The position numbers and the translations under genes are program-made. Below are positions 16,234 to 24,436 of a stretch of DNA of 64,000 nt, piece after piece. Below the pieces are notes generated by a model. That model saw only the letters and a program-made list of their open reading frames with translations, was not told where the DNA came from and made no database searches. Source of the DNA: Paenibacillus mellifer (GTDB taxonomy: Bacteria > Bacillota > Bacilli > Paenibacillales > Paenibacillaceae); assembly GCF_023195895.1 (NCBI RefSeq), contig NZ_JALPRK010000025.1:1-64000 (forward strand), read 5' to 3'. Each line of letters starts with the position of its first letter. The stretch's first letter is position 1.

Positions 16234-17346
16234 ATGACAGCTACGAAAGGCCTGGAAGGCATTGTTGCGGCAACCTCTTCGATCAGCTCCATTCATGATG
16301 GCGTACTCGCTTATCGTGGTATTAATATCGATGAATTGGCGGAACGTGCGAGTTTTGAAGAAACGGCTTATTTGTTATGGTACGGCAAATTGCCTAATCA
16401 AGCTGAATTGGGACGCTTGCAGCGGCAATTTAGCGATTATGCTGCGGTTCCTGATGCGGTGCTGGAACAAATGAAGCTGTATCCACAGACTGCCAACACG
16501 ATGGCAGTGCTTCGTACTGCCGTATCGGCTCTTGCTTTGTATGATGAGAACGCCAATGACAACTCCCGTGAAAACAACCAATTGAAGGCGATTAAGCTCC
16601 AAACTCAAATTCCGACCCTGATTGCTGGGTTCGCCCGGATTCGGCAGGGCCAGGAACCGGTCGCCCCGTTGAAGGACGTATCGATCGCGCACAACTTCTT
16701 GTACATGTTGACCGGCGTAGAACCGGATCCAATTGCGGTTCGTGCCCTGGATCAAGCGCTTGTACTGCATGCTGACCATGAGCTCAACGCGTCGACATTC
16801 TCCGCTCGCGTCACGATCGCGACGTTGTCCGATATTTACTCCGGTGTCACCTCGGCGATCGGCACCTTGAAGGGACCCCTTCACGGCGGTGCGAATGAAG
16901 CGGTGATGAATATGCTGGCTGAGATCGTTACGTTGGAGCAAGCGGAGCCCTACATTCAGAAGAAGCTGGCCAATAAAGAGAAGATCATGGGGTTTGGTCA
17001 CCGTGTTTACAAGAACGGGGATCCACGTGCGAAACATCTGCAGAATATGTCGCGTCAGTTGAGCATTCTGCAAGGCGATTCCACACTGTACGATATTTCC
17101 GTTAAAGTCGAGCAGCTTGTGACAGGTCAAAAAGGGCTGAAGCCTAACGTTGACTTCTATTCAGCTTCCGTTTACACGATGCTGGGCATTCCGCGTGACT
17201 TGTTTACGCCGATTTTTGCAATCAGCCGTTTGTCCGGATGGACAGCGCATATTTTGGAGCAACTGGAAGATAACCGCCTGATTCGTCCGCGTGCGGAATA
17301 TACGGGCGTTACCAATCAGAAGTACGTTCCCATCGAATTAAGATAA
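16234..17346 (+). CDS. citZ: citrate synthase
   Basis: A 370-residue citrate synthase (oxaloacetate plus acetyl-CoA to citrate), the entry enzyme of the TCA cycle. Motifs: GVLAYRGINIDELAE, LHADHELNASTFSAR (with catalytic His), GPLHGGANEAVMNML (catalytic His) and GFGHRVYKNGDPRAKHL, then NVDFYSASVYTMLGIP carrying the catalytic Asp. The length is that of the short Gram-positive type. The start is ATG at 16234 (MTATKGLEG) because AAAGGAGAG is 8 bases upstream; an in-frame ATG at 16195 lacks a ribosome site. icd follows 87 bases later, likely one operon. Confidence 0.96.
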   Translation: MTATKGLEGIVAATSSISSIHDGVLAYRGINIDELAERASFEETAYLLWYGKLPNQAELGRLQRQFSDYAAVPDAVLEQMKLYPQTANTMAVLRTAVSALALYDENANDNSRENNQLKAIKLQTQIPTLIAGFARIRQGQEPVAPLKDVSIAHNFLYMLTGVEPDPIAVRALDQALVLHADHELNASTFSARVTIATLSDIYSGVTSAIGTLKGPLHGGANEAVMNMLAEIVTLEQAEPYIQKKLANKEKIMGFGHRVYKNGDPRAKHLQNMSRQLSILQGDSTLYDISVKVEQLVTGQKGLKPNVDFYSASVYTMLGIPRDLFTPIFAISRLSGWTAHILEQLEDNRLIRPRAEYTGVTNQKYVPIELR

Positions 17347-17433
17347 GCAGCCGAAGCGAGAGCTCCGAGGAACATTGTGGTAAAATGGAGACCGTGAGAT
17401 GCAGCAAACAGACTGAAGGAGGAAACCGTAAAA

Positions 17434-18729
17434 ATGTTGAAATTGGATAAGTTTGATCTTCCTACTGAAGGTGAGAAAATTACGATTCAGGATGGGAAGC
17501 TTCAGGTACCTAACCATCCTGTCATTCCTTTTATCGAGGGTGACGGTACGGGCCGCGATATTTGGAAAGCGTCGAAACGCGTATTGGACGCCGCCGTGGA
17601 GAAAGCCTACGGCGGCGAGAAGAGAATCGCCTGGTACGAGGTATTCGCAGGCGAGAAGGCCTTCAATACATACGGGGAATGGTTGCCAGCTGATACGCTG
17701 ACCGCGATTCGCGAATATATTGTGGCCATCAAAGGACCGTTGACTACGCCGATCGGCGGTGGCATCCGTTCGCTAAACGTAGCGCTCCGCCAGGAGTTAG
17801 ACCTGTACGTCTGCCTTCGTCCAGTTCGTTATTTCGAAGGTGTGCCTTCTCCTGTTAAACGTCCGGAACTCGTGGATATGGTGATTTTCCGTGAGAATAC
17901 CGAAGACATCTATGCCGGCATCGAGTATAAAGAAGGCTCCGAGGAAGTCAAGAAAGTACTGGCATTTTTGCAAAATGAAATGGGCGTGAACAAAATTCGC
18001 TTCCCAGAAACATCCGGCATCGGCATTAAGCCGGTTTCAGAAGAGGGTTCGAAACGCCTCGTCCGCGCTGCGGTCGAATATGCGATTAAGCATGGACGTA
18101 AAAGCGTCACTTTGGTGCATAAGGGCAATATCATGAAGTTTACCGAAGGTGCATTCAAGAACTGGGGTTATGAAGTCGCGGAAGCGGAATTCGGCGATAA
18201 AGTCTTCACTTGGGCCGAATACGACCGGATCAAGGAACAATCCGGCGCAGACGCAGCAAACCAAGCGCAGAAAGTGGCGGAAGCCGAAGGCAAGGTCATC
18301 ATCAAGGATGCGATTGCCGATATCGCACTGCAGCAAGTGTTGACGCGGCCAACGGATTTCGACGTTATCGCTACGTTGAACCTGAACGGCGACTACTTGT
18401 CCGACGCTTTGGCAGCGCAAGTTGGCGGCATCGGTATTGCACCGGGCGCCAACATCAACTACGTGACGGGCCATGCCATCTTCGAAGCAACGCATGGTAC
18501 GGCGCCGAAATACGCTGACCTTGACGTGGTAAATCCGGGCTCCGTTATCTTGTCCGGCGTCATGATGCTGGAGCATCTGGGCTGGCAAGAAGCAGCAGAC
18601 CTGATCTATAAAGGTCTGGAAACCTCGATCAACAACAAAACAGTCACCTACGACTTCGCCCGCTTGATGGATGGGGCAACGGAAGTGAAATGCTCCGAAT
18701 TTGCCGACCATGTCATCAAAAACATGTAA
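17434..18729 (+). CDS. icd: isocitrate dehydrogenase (NADP)
   Basis: A 431-residue NADP-dependent isocitrate dehydrogenase (isocitrate to 2-oxoglutarate). Visible: [32 protein letters not shown] with the substrate serine region, [29 protein letters not shown] and the NADP site [16 protein letters not shown]. The gene is typical in length and complete. A GAAGGAGGAAA site precedes the ATG. In B. subtilis mdh is the third gene of this operon; here icd is followed directly by a terminator. Confidence 0.96.
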   Translation: MLKLDKFDLPTEGEKITIQDGKLQVPNHPVIPFIEGDGTGRDIWKASKRVLDAAVEKAYGGEKRIAWYEVFAGEKAFNTYGEWLPADTLTAIREYIVAIKGPLTTPIGGGIRSLNVALRQELDLYVCLRPVRYFEGVPSPVKRPELVDMVIFRENTEDIYAGIEYKEGSEEVKKVLAFLQNEMGVNKIRFPETSGIGIKPVSEEGSKRLVRAAVEYAIKHGRKSVTLVHKGNIMKFTEGAFKNWGYEVAEAEFGDKVFTWAEYDRIKEQSGADAANQAQKVAEAEGKVIIKDAIADIALQQVLTRPTDFDVIATLNLNGDYLSDALAAQVGGIGIAPGANINYVTGHAIFEATHGTAPKYADLDVVNPGSVILSGVMMLEHLGWQEAADLIYKGLETSINNKTVTYDFARLMDGATEVKCSEFADHVIKNM

Positions 18730-18769
18730 TTAGCTAATTCTTTTGCATAACAACCTCCGTTTATGTTAA

Positions 18770-18803
18770 CCTTCCCTAGTGTTCATAGGGAGGGTCTTTT
18801 TTT
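18770..18803 (+). terminator. icd terminator
   Basis: Arms CCTTCCCTA and TAGGGAGGG (one G-T pair) followed by CTTTTTTT. Directly after it, at 18805-18832, is a second stem with 11-bp perfect GC-rich arms (CCCCGCCCCGA and TCGGGGCGGGG) without a T-run. Confidence 0.88.
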
Positions 18804-18870
18804 GCCCCGCCCCGAGTCTGTTCGGGGCGGGGGCATAATCCTTCATCGTGATAAGGGAAAGGGCATAAGC

Positions 18871-18982
18871 GGGAAATGATTCCGAAGAAGCGGAGCGTTC
18901 GCCTTTGTGAGCGGGTTTCAACCTCGTGTAAATTTGTAGGATCAAGAAACCCGCGAGCAACAGCGATCGTAGGAACATTTCC
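18871..18982 (+). repeat. structured intergenic element
   Basis: The ends pair as GGAAATG-a-TTCC (18872-18883) with GGAA-CATTTCC (18972-18982), an 11-bp stem with a single bulged A. Inside, GCGGGTTTC (18911-18919) pairs perfectly with GAAACCCGC (18946-18954). Between the stems lies GCGGAGCGT...GTGAGC, a core also present in the element at 3795-3960. No coding potential is seen. The strand is not determined; it is given as plus only because the core reads that way. The remaining gap bases (18983-19104) hold a TATAAT-like box near 19061. Confidence 0.55.
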
Positions 18983-19104
18983 TAGCGTTGCCTTCAATCC
19001 TTATCAATTTGTCTCCCCTACCCGCCCCGATCAGACGTTTCTTTTATTTCCATCCAAAGTTATAATAGACTATAATAAATGTAATTGACGCGGAAAGGGC
19101 GGTT

Positions 19105-19536
19105 ATGTTAATGTATCAAGTCATGTTATTCCTACATATTATCGGGGCCTTGGCACTCGGCTTCTATCTGGTCCTGCCGTTTGTGCTTGGCCGGATCGGC
19201 AAATTGTCGCTGCCAGCTCAGGAAGGAACGGTATCGGCCGTGATCTCTCTGAATCGATACGCCCAGATCGGGCTTGTCATCCAATTGTTGACGGGCGGCT
19301 ATTTGATCGGTCAAGGCGATTACTCCGTGCCTTGGATGATTGTGATCGTTATCTTATATCTGGCAATTGGTGCGTTTAGCGGGATCTTGGCCAAACCGCT
19401 GCGTTTGGCACAGGAAGGGATCCGCCAGAATAAAACCGTGACGGCGGAAGAAGGGAAGCTGCGTACGTTAAGCGCACTGTTGTCCGTGACCGTATTGCTG
19501 ATTTCGTTCTTTATGGTGTTCAGCACCATCATTTAA
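19105..19536 (+). CDS. hypothetical four-helix membrane protein
   Basis: A 143-residue membrane protein with four predicted helices (about 5-28, 48-68, 76-96 and 118-141). The first contains LHIIGALALGFYLVLP, with a histidine in a helix, followed by a short loop; this is reminiscent of small heme- or copper-related membrane proteins, but no diagnostic motif is present and I do not recognise the family. A charged cytoplasmic loop (RLAQEGIRQNKTVTAEEGK) precedes the last helix. The ATG at 19105 or the one two codons later (19111) could be the start; GAAAGGG is upstream. It is a single-gene unit with its own terminator. Confidence 0.72.
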   Translation: MLMYQVMLFLHIIGALALGFYLVLPFVLGRIGKLSLPAQEGTVSAVISLNRYAQIGLVIQLLTGGYLIGQGDYSVPWMIVIVILYLAIGAFSGILAKPLRLAQEGIRQNKTVTAEEGKLRTLSALLSVTVLLISFFMVFSTII

Positions 19537-19550
19537 TCTAAACTTAAGCC

Positions 19551-19587
19551 AAAAGACCTGCCGGCATTATTGCCGACAGGTCTTTTT
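19551..19587. terminator. bidirectional terminator
   Basis: Arms AAAAGACCTGCCGGC and GCCGaCAGGTCTTTTT with a 6-base loop, between the membrane protein and the convergent XRE gene. Confidence 0.9.
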
Positions 19588-19638
19588 GTGCGCTGTACGC
19601 GGGTTAACGGCGCCAGATCCTTGCTAGAGACTCAAGTT

Positions 19639-19974
19639 CTATTCTTTCAATTCGTCTAAATGGGTAAACATTAATTTCAAAATATCGAGCGCCAGTTGTT
19701 TCTCTTTCGGCGATCGGTTCATGACAATCTGTTGGATCTGGTCCATAAAGTGGTCATCGCTGATCACAATCGAATCGTGGAGCAAATAATCAACGGTAAC
19801 GCCTAATTGATTCGCCAGTTTGACGAGTGTTTCCAGGGACAAGCTGCGCTCTCCCCGTTCGATTTGCCCTATGTATGCGTCCGAAACTTCGATACGTTCG
19901 GCGAGTTTTTCCTGGGTCAAGTGCATTTTATGCCGTTCTTGACGCAGCCTTTTCCCCAATGCCTCGTAATCCAT
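19639..19974 (-). CDS. XRE family transcriptional regulator
   Basis: A 111-residue DNA-binding protein. Residues about 7-62 form a classic HTH_3 domain (LGKRLRQERHKMHLTQEKLAERIEVSDAYIGQIERG), similar to SinR-type repressors. The C-terminal 45 residues are helical (MDQIQQIVMNRSPKEKQLALDILKLMF) and probably mediate dimerisation. It has a strong AGGAGGGG ribosome site and is divergent from the glycosyltransferase gene (162 bases between starts), so it may control that gene or itself. Its ligand is unknown. Confidence 0.85.
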   Translation of the reverse strand: MDYEALGKRLRQERHKMHLTQEKLAERIEVSDAYIGQIERGERSLSLETLVKLANQLGVTVDYLLHDSIVISDDHFMDQIQQIVMNRSPKEKQLALDILKLMFTHLDELKE

Positions 19975-20136
19975 AACACCCCTCCTGTATTTACCTTAGT
20001 GAGAAGCCGAATGAAAGATAATAAACTACAGGTTTTGTTTGTATTTACTGCAAGTACGAATTGGGTTATTATGGAATCATAAGATTTACTGAAATGGTTC
20101 AATTAATAATTATATCCAATTTTAAGGAGAAAGAGT

Positions 20137-21021
20137 ATGTCTTCCGAATCTACTACCGTTTCAATCATCATTACAGTCAAGAACAATGGAATCGATTTGT
20201 ATACCACGATGGAATCTTTGAAAGTATCCCAATCGACTCTACCTTATGAAGTCATTATCGTTGACGATGGTTCGGTCGACGGATGTTGTGATTTTCTGAT
20301 GAGTTACCGATTTGATCGACCTTTTAAGCGAATTAAGGGTGAGCCGGGAATATCGGCTCGTAATATCGGAGCTGCTCATGCCAGCGGAGAATATCTGATC
20401 TTTTGCGGTTCTCATTTATATTATGATGACGGATGGATGGAACGGTTGCTGGCGCCGTTGATGCTGGGACAAGCGGTTGGCGTGTCGCCGGCCTTTAAGA
20501 AGAGTGAGCACTCTCCCGCACCGAAAGGGAGGGAGGTCGGAGGAGTGATGGGAGCGGTGCGCGGGTACCCAGTGCTGTCCGCAGGTCAGAACGAGATCCC
20601 CTGGATGTCCTGGGAATGCTTTGCCGTTCGACGGGATATTTTTCGAGATATGGGGGGGATGGAAGACGGTTTTATCGGCAAGGATCTGGAAACGGCGGAG
20701 ATTTCCTTAAGGTTATGGCTGCAAGGCGGGAATTGTCTTTACGTGCCCGAGGTGACATTAACTCAAGTGTTCAGGCAGAATTTCCCCTATGACAACAGCG
20801 GAGAACTGTGGGGAGTGGGTTTGATGACTCTTGCTTATTTGCATTTCGACGAAGAGTTCATTTCGGTCTGCAGGGAGCAGGTGCGTCGCGCGTATGAAGG
20901 AGAGCCGGTGAATGAGGAGAAGTTAGTCGAGTTGACTTCGGCACGGAGGGAGAAACAGGTCGCTCTTCGCAAACATGATATGAGGTGGTTTTCCGAACGA
21001 TTCGGGTTCCTTTGGAAATAG
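20137..21021 (+). CDS. family 2 glycosyltransferase
   Basis: A 294-residue enzyme with a GT-A fold. The N-terminal Rossmann-like half shows SIIITVKNNG, EVIIVDDGSVDG (nucleotide-sugar site) and KGEPGISARNIGAAHASGEYLIFCGSHLYYDDGW, where a short D-x-D-like metal motif would normally be; here it reads CGSHLYYDD. The acceptor side has FIGKDLETAEISLRLWLQGG, resembling the ED-x-E/EDxEL acceptor motif. No membrane segment, so it is cytoplasmic or peripheral. No linked biosynthesis cluster is present, so the acceptor is unknown. AAGGAGA lies 9 bases upstream. The XRE gene is divergent. Confidence 0.82.
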   Translation: MSSESTTVSIIITVKNNGIDLYTTMESLKVSQSTLPYEVIIVDDGSVDGCCDFLMSYRFDRPFKRIKGEPGISARNIGAAHASGEYLIFCGSHLYYDDGWMERLLAPLMLGQAVGVSPAFKKSEHSPAPKGREVGGVMGAVRGYPVLSAGQNEIPWMSWECFAVRRDIFRDMGGMEDGFIGKDLETAEISLRLWLQGGNCLYVPEVTLTQVFRQNFPYDNSGELWGVGLMTLAYLHFDEEFISVCREQVRRAYEGEPVNEEKLVELTSARREKQVALRKHDMRWFSERFGFLWK

Positions 21022-21119
21022 AAGAGGGATAAGCCGAAGCGGCAAGGTCATCCTATTAGGGAAGGTAACGATCAGGTGCAACGCACCGAATTCACCGATA
21101 ACCCGAGGAGGATGCAATA

Positions 21120-21989
21120 ATGGCAGGAAACGGACAAGCGAAGCAGACCTTACCGCCGCAGCACCAGAACCACCAGCCCGGCGTTGAAGCGGAGATGCAC
21201 CCGCGCCCGGTTTATGAGGGGGATTACAAGGCTGCCGGTAAGTTGACGGGCAAAGCGGCGTTGATCACCGGCGGTGACAGCGGTATTGGTCGCGCCGTAG
21301 CCGTAGCTTACGCTAAAGAGGGGGCTGATGTCGCGATTGTGTATTTAAACGAGCATGAGGATGCCGGGGTGACCCGGCAGGAAGTCGAGCAGGAGGGACG
21401 CAAATGCCTCTTGATCGCGGGCGATATCGGCGATGAGGCGTTTGCCAAGCAGGCGGTGCAGCAAACGGTACAGGAGCTGGGGCGCCTGGACATCCTGGTC
21501 AATAATGCGGCCGAGCAGCATCCGCAGCCGGACATTACGGCGATTACGGCTGCTCAACTGGAGAAGACGTTTCGGACGAATTTGTTCTCCATGTTCTATT
21601 TGACCCAAGCGGCGATGCCGCATTTACGTAAAGGCAGCGCGATTATCAATACGGCCTCGGTAACCGCCTATAAGGGCAATCCGCAGCTGATTGACTACTC
21701 TGCGACAAAAGGGGCGATCGTTAGCTTCACGCGGGCATTGTCGATGAATGTGGTCGGGAGCAAAGGCATTCGGGTGAATGCGGTGGCTCCTGGACCGATA
21801 TGGACCCCGCTGATTCCGTCAACCTTCGATGAGAAGCAGGTGTCCGAATTCGGGGGGACGACGCCCATGCAGCGTCCCGGTCAACCGGAGGAATTGGCAC
21901 CGGCTTACGTATTTCTGGCCTCGGACGATTCCTCGTATATGAGTGGTCAGGTGTTGCATATTAACGGCGGTGAGATCGTTAACGGTTAA
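21120..21989 (+). CDS. short-chain dehydrogenase, general stress type
   Basis: A 289-residue SDR oxidoreductase. The cofactor motif ALITGGDSGIGRAVAVAYAK lies near residue 46, followed by DILVNNAAEQHPQ, the catalytic Ser in NTASVTAYKGN, the YxxxK pair in IDYSATKGAIVSF, and NAVAPGPIWTPL. The 40-residue polar leader (HPRPVYEGDYKAAGKL) is typical of the B. subtilis YdaD/YhdF group of general stress dehydrogenases. NAD(P) preference and substrate are not evident. A GAGGAGG site precedes the ATG at 21120. Terminator at 22019. Confidence 0.88.
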   Translation: MAGNGQAKQTLPPQHQNHQPGVEAEMHPRPVYEGDYKAAGKLTGKAALITGGDSGIGRAVAVAYAKEGADVAIVYLNEHEDAGVTRQEVEQEGRKCLLIAGDIGDEAFAKQAVQQTVQELGRLDILVNNAAEQHPQPDITAITAAQLEKTFRTNLFSMFYLTQAAMPHLRKGSAIINTASVTAYKGNPQLIDYSATKGAIVSFTRALSMNVVGSKGIRVNAVAPGPIWTPLIPSTFDEKQVSEFGGTTPMQRPGQPEELAPAYVFLASDDSSYMSGQVLHINGGEIVNG

Positions 21990-22018
21990 CCATGGAGTCG
22001 AGATGAACTCCAACAAAC

Positions 22019-22066
22019 AGAACCCCCAAGCTTTTCGGCGATGCCGAGGAAGCTTGGGGGGTTCTT
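22019..22066. terminator. bidirectional terminator
   Basis: Very strong stem: AGAACCCCCAAGCTT (22019-22033) with AAGCTTGGGGGGTTCT (22050-22065), serving the convergent dehydrogenase and deoxynucleotidase genes. The T-run is short in both directions. Confidence 0.8.
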
Positions 22067-22081
22067 ACGTCTCAGAAATAT

Positions 22082-22708
22082 CTACTCGTTCTCGTGATGC
22101 TCCGCTTCCGTTTCGGATAACTCATCCAGCGTCATTTCAAAGCTGGGAGCCAGGTTCTCCAGAAAATAAGCGACCTCTGGGAGTTGCAGCCGTTGCAGTT
22201 TGTCCAGAAGCTGTGTTTTGGCGACGGCGAATTCGCGGTTGCCAGTCGTGAGCTCCCAGGCACACTTCAAATAGGCGTCCAGACTGTCTGCGGCTTTGAC
22301 ATACACCATCAATGCGGCATCTTCGGATGAGCTCTCCGCTTGACCCGGCGATAATAACGGAGTATAAACGTTCTGAAGTTCCGGCGGGACCATCGAGAGC
22401 AAACGCTCTGCAGCGATGGCCTCCATTTCGCGGAAGCTGGACAGAAGCCGTGGGTTATAATGTTTGACTGGCGTTGGGATATCTCCAGTGAACACCTCGG
22501 TCGCATCGTGGAACAACGCCAGCGTTGCAGCGCGTTCCGCATTTAAACGGCGTTCGAATCGGGTATTCCCAATTTCACACAGCAGATGAGCCAACAACGC
22601 AACATGAAATGAATGCTCGGCGACATTCTCGGAGGCGGTGCTGCGCATTAGACTCCAGCGACGGATCGAACGCAGACGGTATAGATAAGCAGGAAAATGG
22701 TAGCCCAT
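22082..22708 (-). CDS. yfbR: 5'-deoxynucleotidase, YfbR family
   Basis: A 208-residue HD-domain phosphohydrolase. It follows E. coli YfbR closely: FPAYLYRLRSIRRWSLMRST at the start, ENVAEHSFHVALLAH (first His), and ALFHDATEVFTGDIPTPVKHYN (HD motif and substrate loop), plus a distal Asp in VKAADSLDAYLKC. YfbR removes phosphate from dNMPs, in particular dAMP, with a divalent metal. The start is placed at ATG 22708, which has GCGAGG upstream and matches the family start; an in-frame ATG 17 codons earlier is less likely. Convergent with the dehydrogenase gene. Confidence 0.88.
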   Translation of the reverse strand: MGYHFPAYLYRLRSIRRWSLMRSTASENVAEHSFHVALLAHLLCEIGNTRFERRLNAERAATLALFHDATEVFTGDIPTPVKHYNPRLLSSFREMEAIAAERLLSMVPPELQNVYTPLLSPGQAESSSEDAALMVYVKAADSLDAYLKCAWELTTGNREFAVAKTQLLDKLQRLQLPEVAYFLENLAPSFEMTLDELSETEAEHHENE

Positions 22709-22883
22709 CAGTGATAAACCTCGCTTATATCGGAGTGGATTTTGGACAGAAATTGTCAACCTAAACTAGTTCTTATGTTATTATAAATCTGAAGAATGCG
22801 ATAGGGTAAACGACACGACAAGGTTGTGCTTATTTACACCTCATGGGTTAAACAAGATGACAGGGAGAGGGGATTCTTGGATC

Positions 22884-24434
22884 ATGCACCAGTTTGAAGA
22901 AAGCGTATACGTATTGATTGTGGAAGCTTCAACAAGGTTGCCGGGCGACGTACGTCGTGCGGTGAACCGGGGGCGAGCCCTGGAGAACCGAGCGACGCGG
23001 GCCGGTTTGGCCATGTCGACTATCGCGCAAAACATCCGTATGGCGGAGGAACAGGTTTCACCGATTTGTCAGGATACCGGGATGTTGACCTTTGTGGTGC
23101 ATACGCCGGTAGGGGCGAATCAGATTGAGATGAAGAAAGCGATTTACGCGGCGGTACAGCGGACAACCAAGGAAGGCAAGCTTCGTTCGAATTCCGTAGA
23201 TTCCTTGACCGGAGAGAACAGTGGGGATAATTTGGGTCCGGGAACCCCCGTCATTCATTTCGAACAATGGGAGAAAGACACGATCGATATCCGGCTGATC
23301 TTGAAAGGCGGCGGATGCGAGAATAAAAATATTCAATACAGCCTTCCGACCGAGCTGGAAGGGTTAGGACGCGCGGGGCGGGATCTTGACGGGATCCGCA
23401 AATGTATTCTGCACGCCGTTTATCAGGCACAGGGGCAAGGGTGCAGTGCAGGCTTTCTTGGAGTCGGCATCGGCGGCGACCGCACGACGGGGTACGAGCT
23501 GGCCAAGCAACAGCTGTTCCGCTCGCTCGATGACGTCAACCCGAATCCGGATCTGGACCGGTTGGAACAGTATATTATGGATACGGCCAATCAACTGGGG
23601 ATCGGTACGATGGGGTTCGGCGGGGAAGTGACCTTGCTGGGCTGTAAGATCGGAGCGATAAATCGGCTTCCGGCCAGCTTCTTTGTGTCGATTGCATATA
23701 ACTGCTGGGCGTTCCGCCGCCAGGGTGTGGACATCGATCCCGCTACCGGCGCCATCCGCGAATGGCTCTATGAGCGCGGCAGCGAAGTGCCAGTAGGAGA
23801 TCTTGAGACAGCTGAAACGGGCACGGCATCCGAGGAAACTCTGGCCCCCGCCAGCCGGGAAATCGTGCTGCAGACACCGGTGACGGAGGAGCAAATCCGC
23901 AGCCTGCGGGTTGGCGACGTTGTAGTTATTAACGGCGAAATGCATACCGGCAGAGATGCGCTGCACAAACATTTAGTGGATCATGACGCCCCGTTGGATT
24001 TGAACGGCGCAGTCATTTACCATTGTGGACCGGTCATGCTGAAGGACGACGAAGGTTGGCATGTGAAAGCGGCCGGACCCACGACCAGCATTCGCGAGGA
24101 ACCGTACCAAGGCGATATCGTGAAGAAGTTTGGCATTCGCGCAGTTATCGGCAAGGGGGGAATGGGTCCGAAGACACTGGCTGCTTTGAAAGAGCATGGC
24201 GGCGTGTATTTGAACGCGATTGGCGGTGCGGCGCAGTACTATGCGGAATGCATCAAGAAGGTCAACGGCGTCGATTTTATGGAATTTGGAGTTCCGGAAG
24301 CCATGTGGCACTTGGAGGTTGAAGGCTTTGCTGCGATCGTAACGATGGATTCGCATGGGGACAGCCTGCATGAAGGCGTGGAGAAGGACTCATTGATGAA
24401 GCTGGCTGCATTTAAGGATCCGGTGTTCAAATAA
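22884..24434 (+). CDS. fum: fumarate hydratase class I (fused alpha and beta)
   Basis: A 516-residue class I, [4Fe-4S]-dependent fumarase (fumarate to malate). The alpha part (about 1-300) has SPICQDTGMLTF with a cluster cysteine near residue 62, LTGENSGDNLGPGTP, and CSAGFLGVGIGGDRTTGYELAK. The beta part (about 330-516) has GEMHTGRDALHKHL, YHCGPVM and IGKGGMGPKT. The oxygen-labile class I enzyme differs from the class II FumC found in B. subtilis. The start is ATG at 22884 behind GGAGAGGGG. phoR starts two bases after the stop, which places a TCA-cycle gene on the same message as the phosphate sensor; icd is upstream but mdh is missing. Confidence 0.92.
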   Translation: MHQFEESVYVLIVEASTRLPGDVRRAVNRGRALENRATRAGLAMSTIAQNIRMAEEQVSPICQDTGMLTFVVHTPVGANQIEMKKAIYAAVQRTTKEGKLRSNSVDSLTGENSGDNLGPGTPVIHFEQWEKDTIDIRLILKGGGCENKNIQYSLPTELEGLGRAGRDLDGIRKCILHAVYQAQGQGCSAGFLGVGIGGDRTTGYELAKQQLFRSLDDVNPNPDLDRLEQYIMDTANQLGIGTMGFGGEVTLLGCKIGAINRLPASFFVSIAYNCWAFRRQGVDIDPATGAIREWLYERGSEVPVGDLETAETGTASEETLAPASREIVLQTPVTEEQIRSLRVGDVVVINGEMHTGRDALHKHLVDHDAPLDLNGAVIYHCGPVMLKDDEGWHVKAAGPTTSIREEPYQGDIVKKFGIRAVIGKGGMGPKTLAALKEHGGVYLNAIGGAAQYYAECIKKVNGVDFMEFGVPEAMWHLEVEGFAAIVTMDSHGDSLHEGVEKDSLMKLAAFKDPVFK

Positions 24435-24436
24435 AC

